A stretch of DNA of 64,000 nucleotides from Sanyastnella coralliicola (GTDB taxonomy: Bacteria; Bacteroidota; Bacteroidia; Flavobacteriales_D; Sanyastnellaceae), in NCBI RefSeq assembly GCF_030845195.1, contig NZ_CP132543.1, positions 1,691,501 through 1,755,500 of the forward strand. Direction: 5' to 3'. The position numbers were made by a program, and so were the translations under genes. The notes beneath the pieces were generated by a model, which was not told the DNA's origin, did no database searches, and worked only from the letters and a program-made list of their open reading frames with translations. Numbering within the stretch: the first letter of the stretch is position 1; every line of letters starts with the position of its first letter. This document shows, in pieces, positions 1 to 8,183 of this stretch.

Positions 1-80
1 AGCTTTGCCTGTGTGGGCACCCACCCGAAGGACGTTCGGTGGTACAGGTGTTTAATCTGTTGTTCAACATTAGGCTTCAT
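1..80 (-). CDS. Start of an unidentified protein, cut by the window edge
   Basis: An open minus-strand frame begins with ATG at 80 and runs off the left edge after 26 codons (MKPNVEQQIKHLYHRTSFGW and onward). Its start lies 52 bp downstream of the stop of the DUF2797 gene on the same strand, so the two could be co-transcribed. The frame stays open upstream of the ATG as far as about 125 but has no other usual start codon there. The fragment is too short to place in a family. In 130 bp an open frame can be chance, so confidence is low. Confidence 0.35.
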   Translation of the reverse strand, partial: MKPNVEQQIKHLYHRTSFGWVPTQAK

Positions 81-132
81 ATCAGTCGTTTTGTATACGA
101 CTTCAATGAACGTGCCAAGGATTAATTAGCGC

Positions 133-951
133 TTAATATTCGAGTGTTACTTCATAGCCGGCTTGACTGCGAATATTGATGACCCTTCCATTGTCAAATA
201 TCAAGTACTGCCCTTTGATTCCCATGAGCTTACCTTCAATGATAGGCAGTTTTTCAAACTTCATACTAACCACCTTTATCGGGTATTCAATCACCGGATA
301 TTCAATGTGCGTCACCTCGTCGTCGTCGCTAATGAAATCATGATACTCTTCATCCATCCAATCGATCACTTGATCTTTTAAATCTTCGAGATCGACCGAA
401 TCATCGTGTGCGTTTTTGAGCATGTTTCGCCAATTGGTCTTATCGGCCATGTAGTCTTTCAGAGATACTTCGATTAATCCAGCCAGTTGGCGGTAAGGCG
501 TGTAGGCCAGCTTGATTGCCCGCACAGCTCCTTGATCAATCCACCGACTAGGAATATTCGTCTCGCGAGTTACTCCAACTTTCACATCGGATGTGAGCGA
601 GAGATAGACATAGTGAGGCTTGTTATGGTGTTCTTCTTCCCACTCTTTATCACGAAGGGCAATGCCTTCATGAATTCGACTCAATTCAGGACGAACGATG
701 CTTTCCACCGACATTGGAGAAGTTCTCCAAGCGTCAAAGCTCATTCCTTCTCCATAAGTCTTCTTAATTGACTTCCCGGTAACAACACAATGGATCTTGT
801 TGTCCCAGCTTAGTTTGATTTCTTGACCAACTAAATCGTTCATGTACACTTCTTCAGATGGCTCGAGCACATGGAAGAATCGCATGTGGTATTTTGCTTG
901 TCCATCTTCAAGCGCCACGCGCATCTTACGAAGGTTCCCTTTCACTTGCAT
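133..951 (-). CDS. DUF2797 family protein
   Basis: This 272-residue protein matches the Bacteroidota DUF2797 family as I remember it. The conserved block around residues 119-145 (SDVKVGVTRE then RWIDQGA), the KTNWRNML stretch near 171-178 and the C-terminal GIKGQYLIFDNG segment are all in place, and the length is usual. Its biochemical role is not established. In relatives the region corresponding to residues 50-75 carries a cysteine cluster resembling a zinc knuckle; here only Cys55 remains, so that site looks lost. No signal peptide is visible, so it should be cytoplasmic. It is divergent from the thioredoxin-like gene, with about 73 bp between the two start codons. Family assignment is firm, function unknown. 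Confidence 0.85.
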   Translation of the reverse strand: MQVKGNLRKMRVALEDGQAKYHMRFFHVLEPSEEVYMNDLVGQEIKLSWDNKIHCVVTGKSIKKTYGEGMSFDAWRTSPMSVESIVRPELSRIHEGIALRDKEWEEEHHNKPHYVYLSLTSDVKVGVTRETNIPSRWIDQGAVRAIKLAYTPYRQLAGLIEVSLKDYMADKTNWRNMLKNAHDDSVDLEDLKDQVIDWMDEEYHDFISDDDEVTHIEYPVIEYPIKVVSMKFEKLPIIEGKLMGIKGQYLIFDNGRVINIRSQAGYEVTLEY

Positions 952-1024
952 GTTCCAAAGCTAAATGGATTTTGGACAACTGTGTGACCTTCTTGTGACA
1001 TCAAGTATCGATCTTTGTACTGTT

Positions 1025-1651
1025 ATGAAAAACACCATCAAATACATCAATCAAGGCATGCCAGGATCTATGAGCTACGACGAGTTCATGGCTCTTGTAG
1101 AACAGTTGGTTGCTGAAGGAAAAACTTCCGGAGAGAATCAGTCGGAATTCTTGGTGAACATCACCAAGGTCAATGCTCACCGCATGAAGCGACTGAATAA
1201 GACTACTCGGCTTACACCAGAGCTCGAGGAGCTTGTAAAATCACTTGGCAAACAAACGTGGCTAGTGATTGACGAAGCATGGTGTGGTGATGGAGCACAG
1301 AATATGCCCCTCATGAATACCATGGCGCAATTGAACCCAAACATTGATTTACGAATCATACTTCGTGATCAACATCTCGACATAATGGACGAGCACCTAA
1401 CCAATGGCGGACGCAGCGTTCCAAAGTTGGTAGCGTTGTCTGAAGAAAATGAACTCGTTTTCGACTGGGGACCTCGTCCTGTGCCTGTACAAGCAATGGT
1501 GATGGATTACAAGGCCAAACCAGAACCGAAACAGGCGTATCCAGAATTCCAGATTGAAATTCAGAAATGGTACAATGCGGACAAAACGGAGACATTTCAG
1601 AACGAAATGACGGAAGTATTGAAGAAAGCTTTACATAAGCAACAAGCTTAG
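1025..1651 (+). CDS. Thioredoxin family protein with a single active-site cysteine
   Basis: A 208-residue cytoplasmic protein of the thioredoxin-fold group often seen in Bacteroidota (Thioredoxin_9-like). The core strand and active-site region read WLVIDEAWCGDGAQN at about residues 79-93. The usual CxxC is replaced by CGDG, so only the first cysteine is kept and a classical dithiol oxidoreductase mechanism is not possible. A cis-proline-type segment (RSVPKLV) follows further on. I chose the ATG at 1025 rather than an in-frame ATG at 965, because the family begins with the MKNTIKYINQ-like helix and a promoter-like GATCTTTG sits at 1010-1017. A strong terminator follows. Substrate unknown. Confidence 0.8.
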   Translation: MKNTIKYINQGMPGSMSYDEFMALVEQLVAEGKTSGENQSEFLVNITKVNAHRMKRLNKTTRLTPELEELVKSLGKQTWLVIDEAWCGDGAQNMPLMNTMAQLNPNIDLRIILRDQHLDIMDEHLTNGGRSVPKLVALSEENELVFDWGPRPVPVQAMVMDYKAKPEPKQAYPEFQIEIQKWYNADKTETFQNEMTEVLKKALHKQQA

Positions 1652-1683
1652 GGTTAATACATTATCTATATCCTTCATTTATT

Positions 1684-1710
1684 AAGAGCGCCATTGTGCG
1701 CTCTTTTTTA
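1684..1710 (+). terminator. Rho-independent terminator after the thioredoxin-like gene
   Basis: An 8-bp perfect stem, AAGAGCGC with GCGCTCTT, encloses a 6-base loop and runs into a T tract. It lies 33 bp after the stop codon of the thioredoxin-like gene and upstream of the next gene's start, so it separates the two transcription units. Confidence 0.85.
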
Positions 1711-1755
1711 TTGGAATTGGTATCTTGGAGCGTTTCGAACCCTAAACCTTACATT

Positions 1756-2694
1756 ATGAGAAAAGCTCTACTATTGGCAGGGGCATGTGCCTTTGCATTA
1801 TCTATTAACGCGCAAACCGTCATCTATTCAGATGATTTCGAAAGCTACACAGCTGGAAGTGGTATTGCAGAACAAGCTGACAACTGGTACGTATGGAACG
1901 AAGGCCTCGATGTAGATGGCGAAGTTTCAACTGACTATGCAGCAAGCGGAAGTAACTCTGTTCTTCTTGATCAAGCGAACGATGATGATATCGTATACGA
2001 TCTCGGTGGCTACACTAGCGGGAAATACGATGTTGAATTTAAAATGTTGATTCCTACTGGTTCAGAAGGTTACTTCAACCTAATGCACAGCTGGGAGTAC
2101 ACATCTACCAATGCCTACGAATGGGCGGTTGACGTATACTTCAGCACCGGAGGTGACATGACATGGACAACTGGTAGCTTCGACGGAGGTGCACTTTCAT
2201 TCGCTCACGATGAGTGGAACGACGTGAAAGTTGCAGTTGACCTCGATAACGACATGGGTTACCTCTACCTAAACGGTGAGCTAGCAACTAGCTTCCAATG
2301 GTCATTGAACAACGCTGATGGTTCAGCTGGTCTCAATCAGCTACAAGTAGTAAACTTCTTTGCATTCGGCCCTGACCAGTCAAACGGACTTTACTACCTC
2401 GATGATTTCACAGTAACAGAGACTACTGGTCTTTCAGTAAATGAGTCTGATAACCCTACTGTGGCTATCTACCCGAACCCAGCAACTGACATCGCTAAGA
2501 TTGATATCACTGGAATGAGCAATGCTCAAGTTCGTGTGATTGCTCTTGACGGACGAATCGCTAAGTCAACTTCTTACAGCGCTTCAACAGGAATCGTTGA
2601 TGTGAACGTAAGTGACCTTAACGACGGTATCTACTTCATTGAAGTGAATAACGGCTTAACTACCCTAACACAACGTTTGGTAGTACGTCACTAA
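1756..2694 (+). CDS. Secreted T9SS cargo protein with lectin-like domain
   Basis: The 312-residue product starts with a clear signal peptide (MRKALLLAGACAFALS, cleavage after the NAQ segment). The middle part, with DDFESYTAGS near the N-terminus and YYLDDFTV before residue 235, has the pattern of a concanavalin-like/LamG beta-sandwich often found in carbohydrate-binding surface proteins. The last ~75 residues form a type A T9SS sorting domain: the YPNPATD entry motif, a DGR turn, a GIYFIEV strand and a basic RLVVRH end. It should be exported through Sec and then across the outer membrane. The ATG at 1756 was taken because an upstream in-frame start would put unrelated residues before the signal peptide. 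The ligand cannot be read. Confidence 0.85.
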   Translation: MRKALLLAGACAFALSINAQTVIYSDDFESYTAGSGIAEQADNWYVWNEGLDVDGEVSTDYAASGSNSVLLDQANDDDIVYDLGGYTSGKYDVEFKMLIPTGSEGYFNLMHSWEYTSTNAYEWAVDVYFSTGGDMTWTTGSFDGGALSFAHDEWNDVKVAVDLDNDMGYLYLNGELATSFQWSLNNADGSAGLNQLQVVNFFAFGPDQSNGLYYLDDFTVTETTGLSVNESDNPTVAIYPNPATDIAKIDITGMSNAQVRVIALDGRIAKSTSYSASTGIVDVNVSDLNDGIYFIEVNNGLTTLTQRLVVRH

Positions 2695-2719
2695 ACTTCG
2701 CCTAGAAATAATTCAGATT

Positions 2720-2757
2720 CCGGCCCTTTCACTCAGGTGAAAGGGTCGGTTTTTTTG
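2720..2757 (+). terminator. Rho-independent terminator
   Basis: A long G/C-rich stem (CCGGCCCTTTCAC pairing with GTGAAAGGGTCGG, one mismatch) is followed by a run of seven T. It ends the transcript of the preceding T9SS cargo gene. Confidence 0.9.
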
Positions 2758-2827
2758 TGCCCCAATAATTCGCATGTGACTTTTTGTTTTCGTTGACGTC
2801 TGAATATCAGAACACAAAACATTCGAT

Positions 2828-3571
2828 ATGAAAACCCCTATCCTACTATGTGCCTTGTTGCTCTCTCTCATGGCTGGAGCTCAAACACAACCTGCGTCAA
2901 CGCAATCACTCTCTGCAACAGAACGAGAAATGTTTGAAGAACGTGTTTCTGACATCCATAAGGAGATAGACAAAATTGACCGCGCAATCATGCGCGAAGA
3001 GCGCACGATGAAATCGAAAGATCACACTTCAAAAGAAGCGGATCGTGAAATCTCATACATAGAAAAGCAAGAAGAAGAGAATGTGCAGCAAACAGCGAGA
3101 TTAAAAGCTGAGATCGCCGGACATGACCTAGAAGCCCTTGAAGATAAGATCAAGCGTGTAGAGAAAGAACAACATCAACTGGAGCGCCGCAACAAGCGAG
3201 ATGCAAACGCTATCATCAAGAAGAAGGCACAGATTGAAAAGCTCCTTGGCGAGATTGACATGTTGGAACAGCGAATCATCGATGGAGAGCAAGGCATCGA
3301 ACACAAAGAAGTTGAAATTGAAGCGACACAGGAGGAAATCACTGCATTCGCTTTGGTAACGAAGAATGAGCAACTAGAGGAACTAGAAGATGATCGCGCG
3401 TCTTTAAAGGCACAGAAGAATAGACACATGCGCCGCAGAGACAAAGCGAACGATGATATTGATGAAAGTAAGCGTACAGTTCGTGCTCTAGAGGTACAAC
3501 GTCAGAACTTGATGGATGAGCTGATCCAGAAAGAAACTGCGTTGAGAACCGGCACGGCGAACGTCTACTAA
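2828..3571 (+). CDS. Exported coiled-coil protein of unknown function
   Basis: A signal peptide (MKTPILLCALLLSLMAGAQ) is followed by about 220 residues made almost entirely of charged heptad-like sequence rich in E, K, R, Q and D. This predicts a long continuous coiled coil with short breaks around residues 60, 120 and 190. No enzymatic motif, lipobox or sorting domain is visible, so the mature protein is probably a periplasmic rod. Similar exported coiled-coil proteins are common in Bacteroidota without a fixed role. It is a single-gene unit with a terminator on either side. Confidence 0.75.
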   Translation: MKTPILLCALLLSLMAGAQTQPASTQSLSATEREMFEERVSDIHKEIDKIDRAIMREERTMKSKDHTSKEADREISYIEKQEEENVQQTARLKAEIAGHDLEALEDKIKRVEKEQHQLERRNKRDANAIIKKKAQIEKLLGEIDMLEQRIIDGEQGIEHKEVEIEATQEEITAFALVTKNEQLEELEDDRASLKAQKNRHMRRRDKANDDIDESKRTVRALEVQRQNLMDELIQKETALRTGTANVY

Positions 3572-3593
3572 TATTTTGCTATGCTGATTAACT

Positions 3594-3620
3594 AAGGAGG
3601 GTTATCAACTCTCCTTTTTT
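3594..3620 (+). terminator. Rho-independent terminator overlapping the end of the convergent gene
   Basis: An AAGGAGGGTT/AACTCTCCTT hairpin (one G-T pair) followed by a T run ends the coiled-coil gene. Its T run touches the stop codon of the convergent yqaE-like gene at 3620. On the minus strand there is no T run, so it serves the plus strand only. Confidence 0.85.
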
Positions 3621-3775
3621 TATTCCTTCATATTAAGAATGACGATGGCTGCAATCACACCGGGTGCCCATGCACATAGGGTCAAAAGAAATACAATAAT
3701 GATAGATCCGCAACCTCGATCAAATACGGCTAACGGAGGGAAAATGATAGATAGAATTACTCGTAGAATACTCAT
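3620..3775 (-). CDS. YqaE/Pmp3 family membrane peptide
   Basis: This 51-residue frame encodes a textbook Pmp3/YqaE protein: MSILRVILSIIFPPLAVFDR, a GCGS turn, then a second hydrophobic helix ending in APGVIAAIVIL. These are small two-helix inner-membrane proteins linked to membrane potential and salt or stress tolerance in other organisms. Length and both helices are complete. Its ATG overlaps the TGA of the alpha/beta hydrolase gene by an ATGA junction, so it is probably translated by coupling from that mRNA. Assignment to the family is secure; its role here is inferred from family knowledge only. Confidence 0.93.
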   Translation of the reverse strand: MSILRVILSIIFPPLAVFDRGCGSIIIVFLLTLCAWAPGVIAAIVILNMKE

Positions 3776-4662
3776 AGCGATAGAAAGCTAATGCTTCTAG
3801 CCACAACGTCATTCATAACAATTGGTAAATTTTCTTTGTCCCACGGGTGAGACATCCCGAAGGTATGACCTCCATCATCCTTGAGAATGATCTGTGAAGT
3901 TTTAATCCATTTGTGAATACGCATCGCGGCACTCCCGTGAACAGCAAGATCATCCAAGGCATGCACAATCAATGATGGCTTCGTGTATTCTCGAGCATGA
4001 CGTCGAATGTAAAGACGCTCTTCGTTCTCTTTAAAGTCTTTATACCACTGGTACTTGTGAGGCATTTGCTGACCTGTTCTTCCATTCAGAACATGGTATA
4101 CGCCATCCCACTTCCACTGATGCAGATCTTCATAGATCGGGAAACGATCTCCAAAGTCAGAAACAGCAGCCCACGTGATCAGTTTATCAATCCGTTCATC
4201 TTCTGACGCACCGAGAATGGCCAGTCCGCCACCTCTACTGTGCCCGATTAAAGCGGTTTGCTTTGAACTAGGGACCTCGTTACTAGACAATGCCCAATCT
4301 GTGACAATATGGATTTCATCCAGCTCAATGGAGTAGTTGTTATCACTGAATGCTTCTAGATCGACAAAGTCTGTAGGATGATCTGGTGTGGTACCGTTGT
4401 GTGAGAAGTTAAACTTCAAGAAGGTGTAACCAGCCCGAGCGAATTTCTCAGAAACTAGATTCCAGGCACCCCAATCTTTGAACCCTTTGTAACCGTGCAC
4501 GAAGATTACCAGACCCTTCTGAGTCTGTTCCTTGTCCCACTTTATGTCCAATAGAATGGGGCGATCATTACGCCCAGTAAGTACGTGAGTCAATGTGGAG
4601 AGCATAGACTGTGACTTTACAGTCGCTAAGTTAACCGGACCTATCGATTGCCGATAGATCAT
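3772..4662 (-). CDS. Alpha/beta hydrolase
   Basis: A 296-residue serine hydrolase. The oxyanion-hole region reads HGYKGFKDWG at residues 56-65 and the nucleophile elbow GHSRGG has Ser142. An aspartate pair in HALDDLAVH near 237 and His266 in GGHTFGM complete a plausible catalytic triad. No signal peptide is evident, so it is likely cytoplasmic. The HGYKGFKDW form resembles a Bacteroidota subgroup of dienelactone-hydrolase-like or acyl esterase-like proteins; the substrate cannot be inferred. An internal ATG at residue 20 (start at 4605) is a possible alternative start. It is translationally coupled to the YqaE-like peptide. Confidence 0.85.
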   Translation of the reverse strand: MIYRQSIGPVNLATVKSQSMLSTLTHVLTGRNDRPILLDIKWDKEQTQKGLVIFVHGYKGFKDWGAWNLVSEKFARAGYTFLKFNFSHNGTTPDHPTDFVDLEAFSDNNYSIELDEIHIVTDWALSSNEVPSSKQTALIGHSRGGGLAILGASEDERIDKLITWAAVSDFGDRFPIYEDLHQWKWDGVYHVLNGRTGQQMPHKYQWYKDFKENEERLYIRRHAREYTKPSLIVHALDDLAVHGSAAMRIHKWIKTSQIILKDDGGHTFGMSHPWDKENLPIVMNDVVARSISFLSL

Positions 4663-4726
4663 TAGACATATTTTTCCACAAATGGGAATCGCGTTGAATT
4701 CCTAAAACGGGAAAAACAGTGTCTCC

Positions 4727-5524
4727 CTAAGATACGAACTGATATCCAAATGACATAATTCGGTCACTCCGAACTCGCTTCCATTCAGCAAGTTGATTAT
4801 CGAATTTTAGCGAGGAAATAAGGGGTTCAGAGTTGTACCTGCGAACAAATTCTTCCTTTGTCAATAACTCTGGATCAACCAAATTATACACCCCTGACAT
4901 CTGTCCTACATCACACAGGAATCCTATCACTCCCAGAATATCTCGTAACCAAGTGACATTCACAGGACTTTTACTGTTGGTGATCATGCCATTTCTATGA
5001 TACATACGGTTCGGTTCACGACCCGGGCCAGCCAAACCTCCCATTCTGAAAATGCATATAGGTAGCCCATTATATGCTTCCTCTAATGCAAGAATTGAAA
5101 CGCCCGAATGCCTTGAAACAATAGTAGCAGCATCATCCTCAAAAACGTCTCTATTGAGATTAGGGTAAGCTCCAGTAGAACTAAGGAGCACAGCTTGCTT
5201 GACACCGTGCAATCTCAGTTGACGTGCAATGGCCTCATGACCTCGTTGAGCTGCGTTTTCTACGCGATCACTTTTCGGTGGTGTGATGGTGACAATGACC
5301 AAATCAGCTTCAAAGACCTCCGAATGCACCATTGTAATGGCCTGTAGAAATTCATCGCTTAATACATCGAGCACTTCTAAGCGTATTCCTTCCTGTGCCA
5401 AGGCTTCTTTCCTAGCAGATGACCTCGAAGTCACCACCACCTCTCTGCCTTCCTTTCTCAGCTTCCGCGCTAGCGCCAACCCGCTCCAGCCACTTCCTAT
5501 GATAGATACCTTTGAAAAGTTCAT
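4727..5524 (-). CDS. NAD(P)-binding Rossmann-fold epimerase/dehydratase-like protein
   Basis: A 265-residue protein with an N-terminal dinucleotide-binding loop, GSGWSGLALA, at about residues 9-18 and an SSTGAY segment where extended SDR enzymes carry their catalytic serine. It resembles the YeeZ-type NAD-dependent epimerase/dehydratase group, whose substrates are mostly unknown. The canonical YxxxK pair is not clear, so catalysis as a typical SDR is uncertain. The start at 5524 (MNFSKVSIIG) puts the first beta strand at the N-terminus; an in-frame ATG 12 bases upstream is possible. It is divergent from the following thiol-disulfide oxidoreductase gene. Confidence 0.78.
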   Translation of the reverse strand: MNFSKVSIIGSGWSGLALARKLRKEGREVVVTSRSSARKEALAQEGIRLEVLDVLSDEFLQAITMVHSEVFEADLVIVTITPPKSDRVENAAQRGHEAIARQLRLHGVKQAVLLSSTGAYPNLNRDVFEDDAATIVSRHSGVSILALEEAYNGLPICIFRMGGLAGPGREPNRMYHRNGMITNSKSPVNVTWLRDILGVIGFLCDVGQMSGVYNLVDPELLTKEEFVRRYNSEPLISSLKFDNQLAEWKRVRSDRIMSFGYQFVS

Positions 5525-5570
5525 TGTCGAAATCAATTTGGCAACACTAGTGGTGAATATTTGTTAATCC

Positions 5571-5578
5571 TACCTTTG
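5571..5578 (+). promoter_or_regulatory. Bacteroidota -7 promoter element (TACCTTTG)
   Basis: TACCTTTG matches the Bacteroidota housekeeping consensus TAnnTTTG exactly and lies 54 bp upstream of the ATG at 5632. A convincing -33 element at standard spacing is not obvious. Confidence 0.55.
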
Positions 5579-5631
5579 AGGAACAACTTTTGCACTCAAA
5601 AGGTAGTCATCGAAACAAACCAACAACGATT

Positions 5632-7158
5632 ATGATCAATTCTATCCTGAAATTTAGCTTGATCCTTGCCTTAGGTATGTTTACCATCCATGCCGACGCA
5701 CAAGACAATAAGATCCGCTTGAAGATCAAAGGGGTCGAGAATCAGGAAGTCTACCTGGCCAATTATTACGGCGAAAAACTCTACTACAACGATACTACCA
5801 TGGCTGATGCCAATGGATACTTCGAGTTCCAAGGAAAGCCGTTCGAGGAATGTGGGAAGTACGCCGTTGTTGCACCAGGACCGAAATTCTTTGACATCAT
5901 CGTCAGTCAAGAAGATATCTACCTCGAAACAGATACGAGCGACCTAATCAACAACCTTACAGTTCACAAGTCAGACGAGAACGAGCAGTTCTTCAATTAC
6001 TTGCATTTCATCCAACGCAAACGAAATGCGCGTGCGCCTTTTGATGCTGTGTTGGCTGATTCATTGAAGTCTGATAAACAAAAAGAGCAAGCACGTGCTG
6101 AGATCAAACAACTGAACGATGATGTTCAGCAATACCAGAAAGATCTCATCGCCAAGCACCCAGAATTACTCTTCACCAAGCTGATGCAGATGACCTTGGA
6201 CGTTGAAGTGCCTGAAGCCCCAGAAGGTGTGGAAGACGCTCAGACATGGAAGTACTACTACTACCGCAATCATTATTGGGATCGCGTAGATTTCTCTGAC
6301 CCACGTCTTGTGCGTGACCAGATGTTCCACCGGGTGCTTGATAAGTACTGGACGAAAGTGCTACCTCAAATCCCTGACTCGTTGTTGAAAGAGGCATTTG
6401 CGTTGGTTGAACGTGCTGACAACTACGACATGTTTAAGTACTTCACTCATCACATTACCTACGCTGCTGAGTCATCCAATATTATGTGTATGGATAAGGT
6501 ATTCGTAGGAATGGTTGATCGCTACTACCGCACAGGCAAAGCTGATTGGCTTGATGAAGAAGCAACAACAAAGATTCTTGACCGAGCTAAGGACTTGAGA
6601 TACACGGTTTGCGGAGAACCTGTTCCCAACATTATCTTGCCAGATACAACCCTCACAAACTGGGTAAACCTCTACGAGATAGACTCGAAGTACACTGTAA
6701 TTGCCATCTGGGAATCAACCTGTGGACACTGTAAGAAGGAGATGCCAAAGCTTCAGGAACTCTCAGAAGAGTGGAGCGATAAAGGTCTAAAGGTGTTTGC
6801 CATTGGAAACGACTTTGAAACTGAACCTTGGGTAGAGTTCATTCGCGATAAGGAACTTGATGGTTGGTACCACGTATCTGACAACCCTGCGATCAATGCC
6901 ACTGACTCCGCTACCAAGCTTATCAGTTCGGGTATTACTACGCTTCTCAGCTTGAATTTCCGTTCAACTTTTGATGTATTCTCAACTCCTAAGGTCTTCT
7001 TGCTTGATGAGGATAAGAGAGTGATTGCAAAGCAATTGAGCGCAGAGCAAATCGGAGAATTGTTGAAGCGATTAGAGGCCGAAGACAATCCCACAGGTGA
7101 CGTCCCTCCTGCTGAAACACCAAAGGAAGAAAAGGCCGTGCGCGAAGAACGAGGATAG
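5632..7158 (+). CDS. Periplasmic thiol-disulfide oxidoreductase (DUF4369 plus TlpA-like)
   Basis: The 508-residue product begins with a signal peptide (MINSILKFSLILALGMF, cleavage near HADAQ). It continues with a DUF4369-type beta-sandwich (about residues 25-115) and a helical DUF5106-like middle. A C-terminal thioredoxin domain carries an intact CGHC at residues 364-367 within WESTCGHCKKEMP. This architecture is common in Bacteroidota and is taken to be a periplasmic reductant or cytochrome-maturation-type thioredoxin. The last ~25 residues are a charged, proline-containing tail. I preferred the ATG at 5632 over an in-frame TTG at 5590, because it gives a clean signal peptide. The next gene starts on its stop codon, so both are one operon. 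Confidence 0.87.
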   Translation: MINSILKFSLILALGMFTIHADAQDNKIRLKIKGVENQEVYLANYYGEKLYYNDTTMADANGYFEFQGKPFEECGKYAVVAPGPKFFDIIVSQEDIYLETDTSDLINNLTVHKSDENEQFFNYLHFIQRKRNARAPFDAVLADSLKSDKQKEQARAEIKQLNDDVQQYQKDLIAKHPELLFTKLMQMTLDVEVPEAPEGVEDAQTWKYYYYRNHYWDRVDFSDPRLVRDQMFHRVLDKYWTKVLPQIPDSLLKEAFALVERADNYDMFKYFTHHITYAAESSNIMCMDKVFVGMVDRYYRTGKADWLDEEATTKILDRAKDLRYTVCGEPVPNIILPDTTLTNWVNLYEIDSKYTVIAIWESTCGHCKKEMPKLQELSEEWSDKGLKVFAIGNDFETEPWVEFIRDKELDGWYHVSDNPAINATDSATKLISSGITTLLSLNFRSTFDVFSTPKVFLLDEDKRVIAKQLSAEQIGELLKRLEAEDNPTGDVPPAETPKEEKAVREERG

Positions 7159-7682
7159 TGCGAGACACACTGACCACAGGGTTTGCCAAACAGAAAGCTC
7201 GCGAGCTAAGCCAACGTATTCGAGATGGTCAAGAAGACTTGAATGAGCTTCTTGAGATCATTGCGGAAAATGAGTACCCGGCGTCTGCTAAGGCTGCCTA
7301 CGTCCTTCGAACTATGGCCGATGACGATCACAAATCTGTGGTCAATCATATTGGCTTTTTAACTGCACAATTGCGAGAGGTTACGATTACTGGTGCCAGA
7401 AGAGATCTGCTAAAATGCCTCTATGATGTAGACAAAGAACAAGGCATTCCTGAAGATCATCAAGGTGAAGTCATGGATGTATGTTTTGAGCGCCTAATGG
7501 ATCCAAAAAGTGCTACCGCGGAACGGTACTACTCTATGTTCATCCTCTCCAACTTAAGTAAGATCTACCCGGAGATTTCGAATGAATTAGTCGCGGCAAT
7601 AGAAGTGAACCTTCCCAATGAAACCGCCAACTTCGTTCGAAATGCCCATAAGATTATAGCCTCTATTGAGGCTCGTGGCTAA
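7158..7682 (+). CDS. Helical repeat-like protein of unknown function
   Basis: A 174-residue, leucine- and alanine-rich protein predicted to be all helical, with spacing that suggests HEAT/ARM-like helix pairs (for example AKAAYVLRTMADDD and ERYYSMFILSNLSK). It has no signal peptide and no catalytic motif. The GTG start overlaps the preceding stop by one base (TAGTG), indicating translational coupling to the thiol-disulfide oxidoreductase gene. Similar small helical proteins occur in many Bacteroidota without a known role. Confidence 0.7.
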   Translation: MRDTLTTGFAKQKARELSQRIRDGQEDLNELLEIIAENEYPASAKAAYVLRTMADDDHKSVVNHIGFLTAQLREVTITGARRDLLKCLYDVDKEQGIPEDHQGEVMDVCFERLMDPKSATAERYYSMFILSNLSKIYPEISNELVAAIEVNLPNETANFVRNAHKIIASIEARG

Positions 7683-7699
7683 TCGCTATCTTTTCGATT

Positions 7700-8017
7700 A
7701 TGTTTTGTGTTGTATATGAATTCCATGTCATCCCCGGAAAAGAAGATTTATTCTGCCAGGCTTGGCGCGAAATGACTGAGCTTATCTACGAATTCGAAGG
7801 TAGCCTCGGCTCAAGACTCCATCAACAAAGCGATACCCATTTCGTAGCCTATGCACAGTGGCCGTCGAAAGAACGATGGGAAAACTCAGGGGATCGACTT
7901 CCCGTGATAGCGGAAAAAATCAGTCAGGACATGAAGGATTCTACCCTTGAGATTAAAACAGTATACCAACTAGAGAGCACAGATGATCTCCTGGCCTCTG
8001 CCCCCTTCCAATCGTGA
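7700..8017 (+). CDS. ABM-superfamily (antibiotic biosynthesis monooxygenase-like) protein
   Basis: A 105-residue protein with the ferredoxin-like dimeric alpha/beta barrel pattern of the ABM family: an initial strand CVVYEFHVIPGKE, a helix with FCQAWREM, and the EGSLGSRLHQQSDTHF segment followed by a strand with YAQWPSKE. Members include quinol or polyketide monooxygenases and many small proteins of unknown substrate. The gene lies 17 bp after the helical-repeat gene and probably belongs to the same transcript. A second, more typical ABM gene occurs at 20149-20457. Confidence 0.82.
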   Translation: MFCVVYEFHVIPGKEDLFCQAWREMTELIYEFEGSLGSRLHQQSDTHFVAYAQWPSKERWENSGDRLPVIAEKISQDMKDSTLEIKTVYQLESTDDLLASAPFQS

Positions 8018-8183
8018 CTTGCCATTTTCTAATCATAGCTTTGGGATTCACACTCTTATTCTAATTTATTGAGCTTGAGCATCCAAGCAGCCCTATAGGT
8101 CGAGATAGCAAGCTTCTTCTCAACCTACCTTGTGAGTGCGTCGAAACTATTCTAGCTTCAGCTTCACAACAAACACCTAAACT

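Noticed and set aside
3128-3444. Minus-strand frames of 81-89 residues inside the coiled-coil gene
   Set aside because: Shadow frames produced by the low-complexity E/K-rich coding strand; serine-rich translation without domain features.
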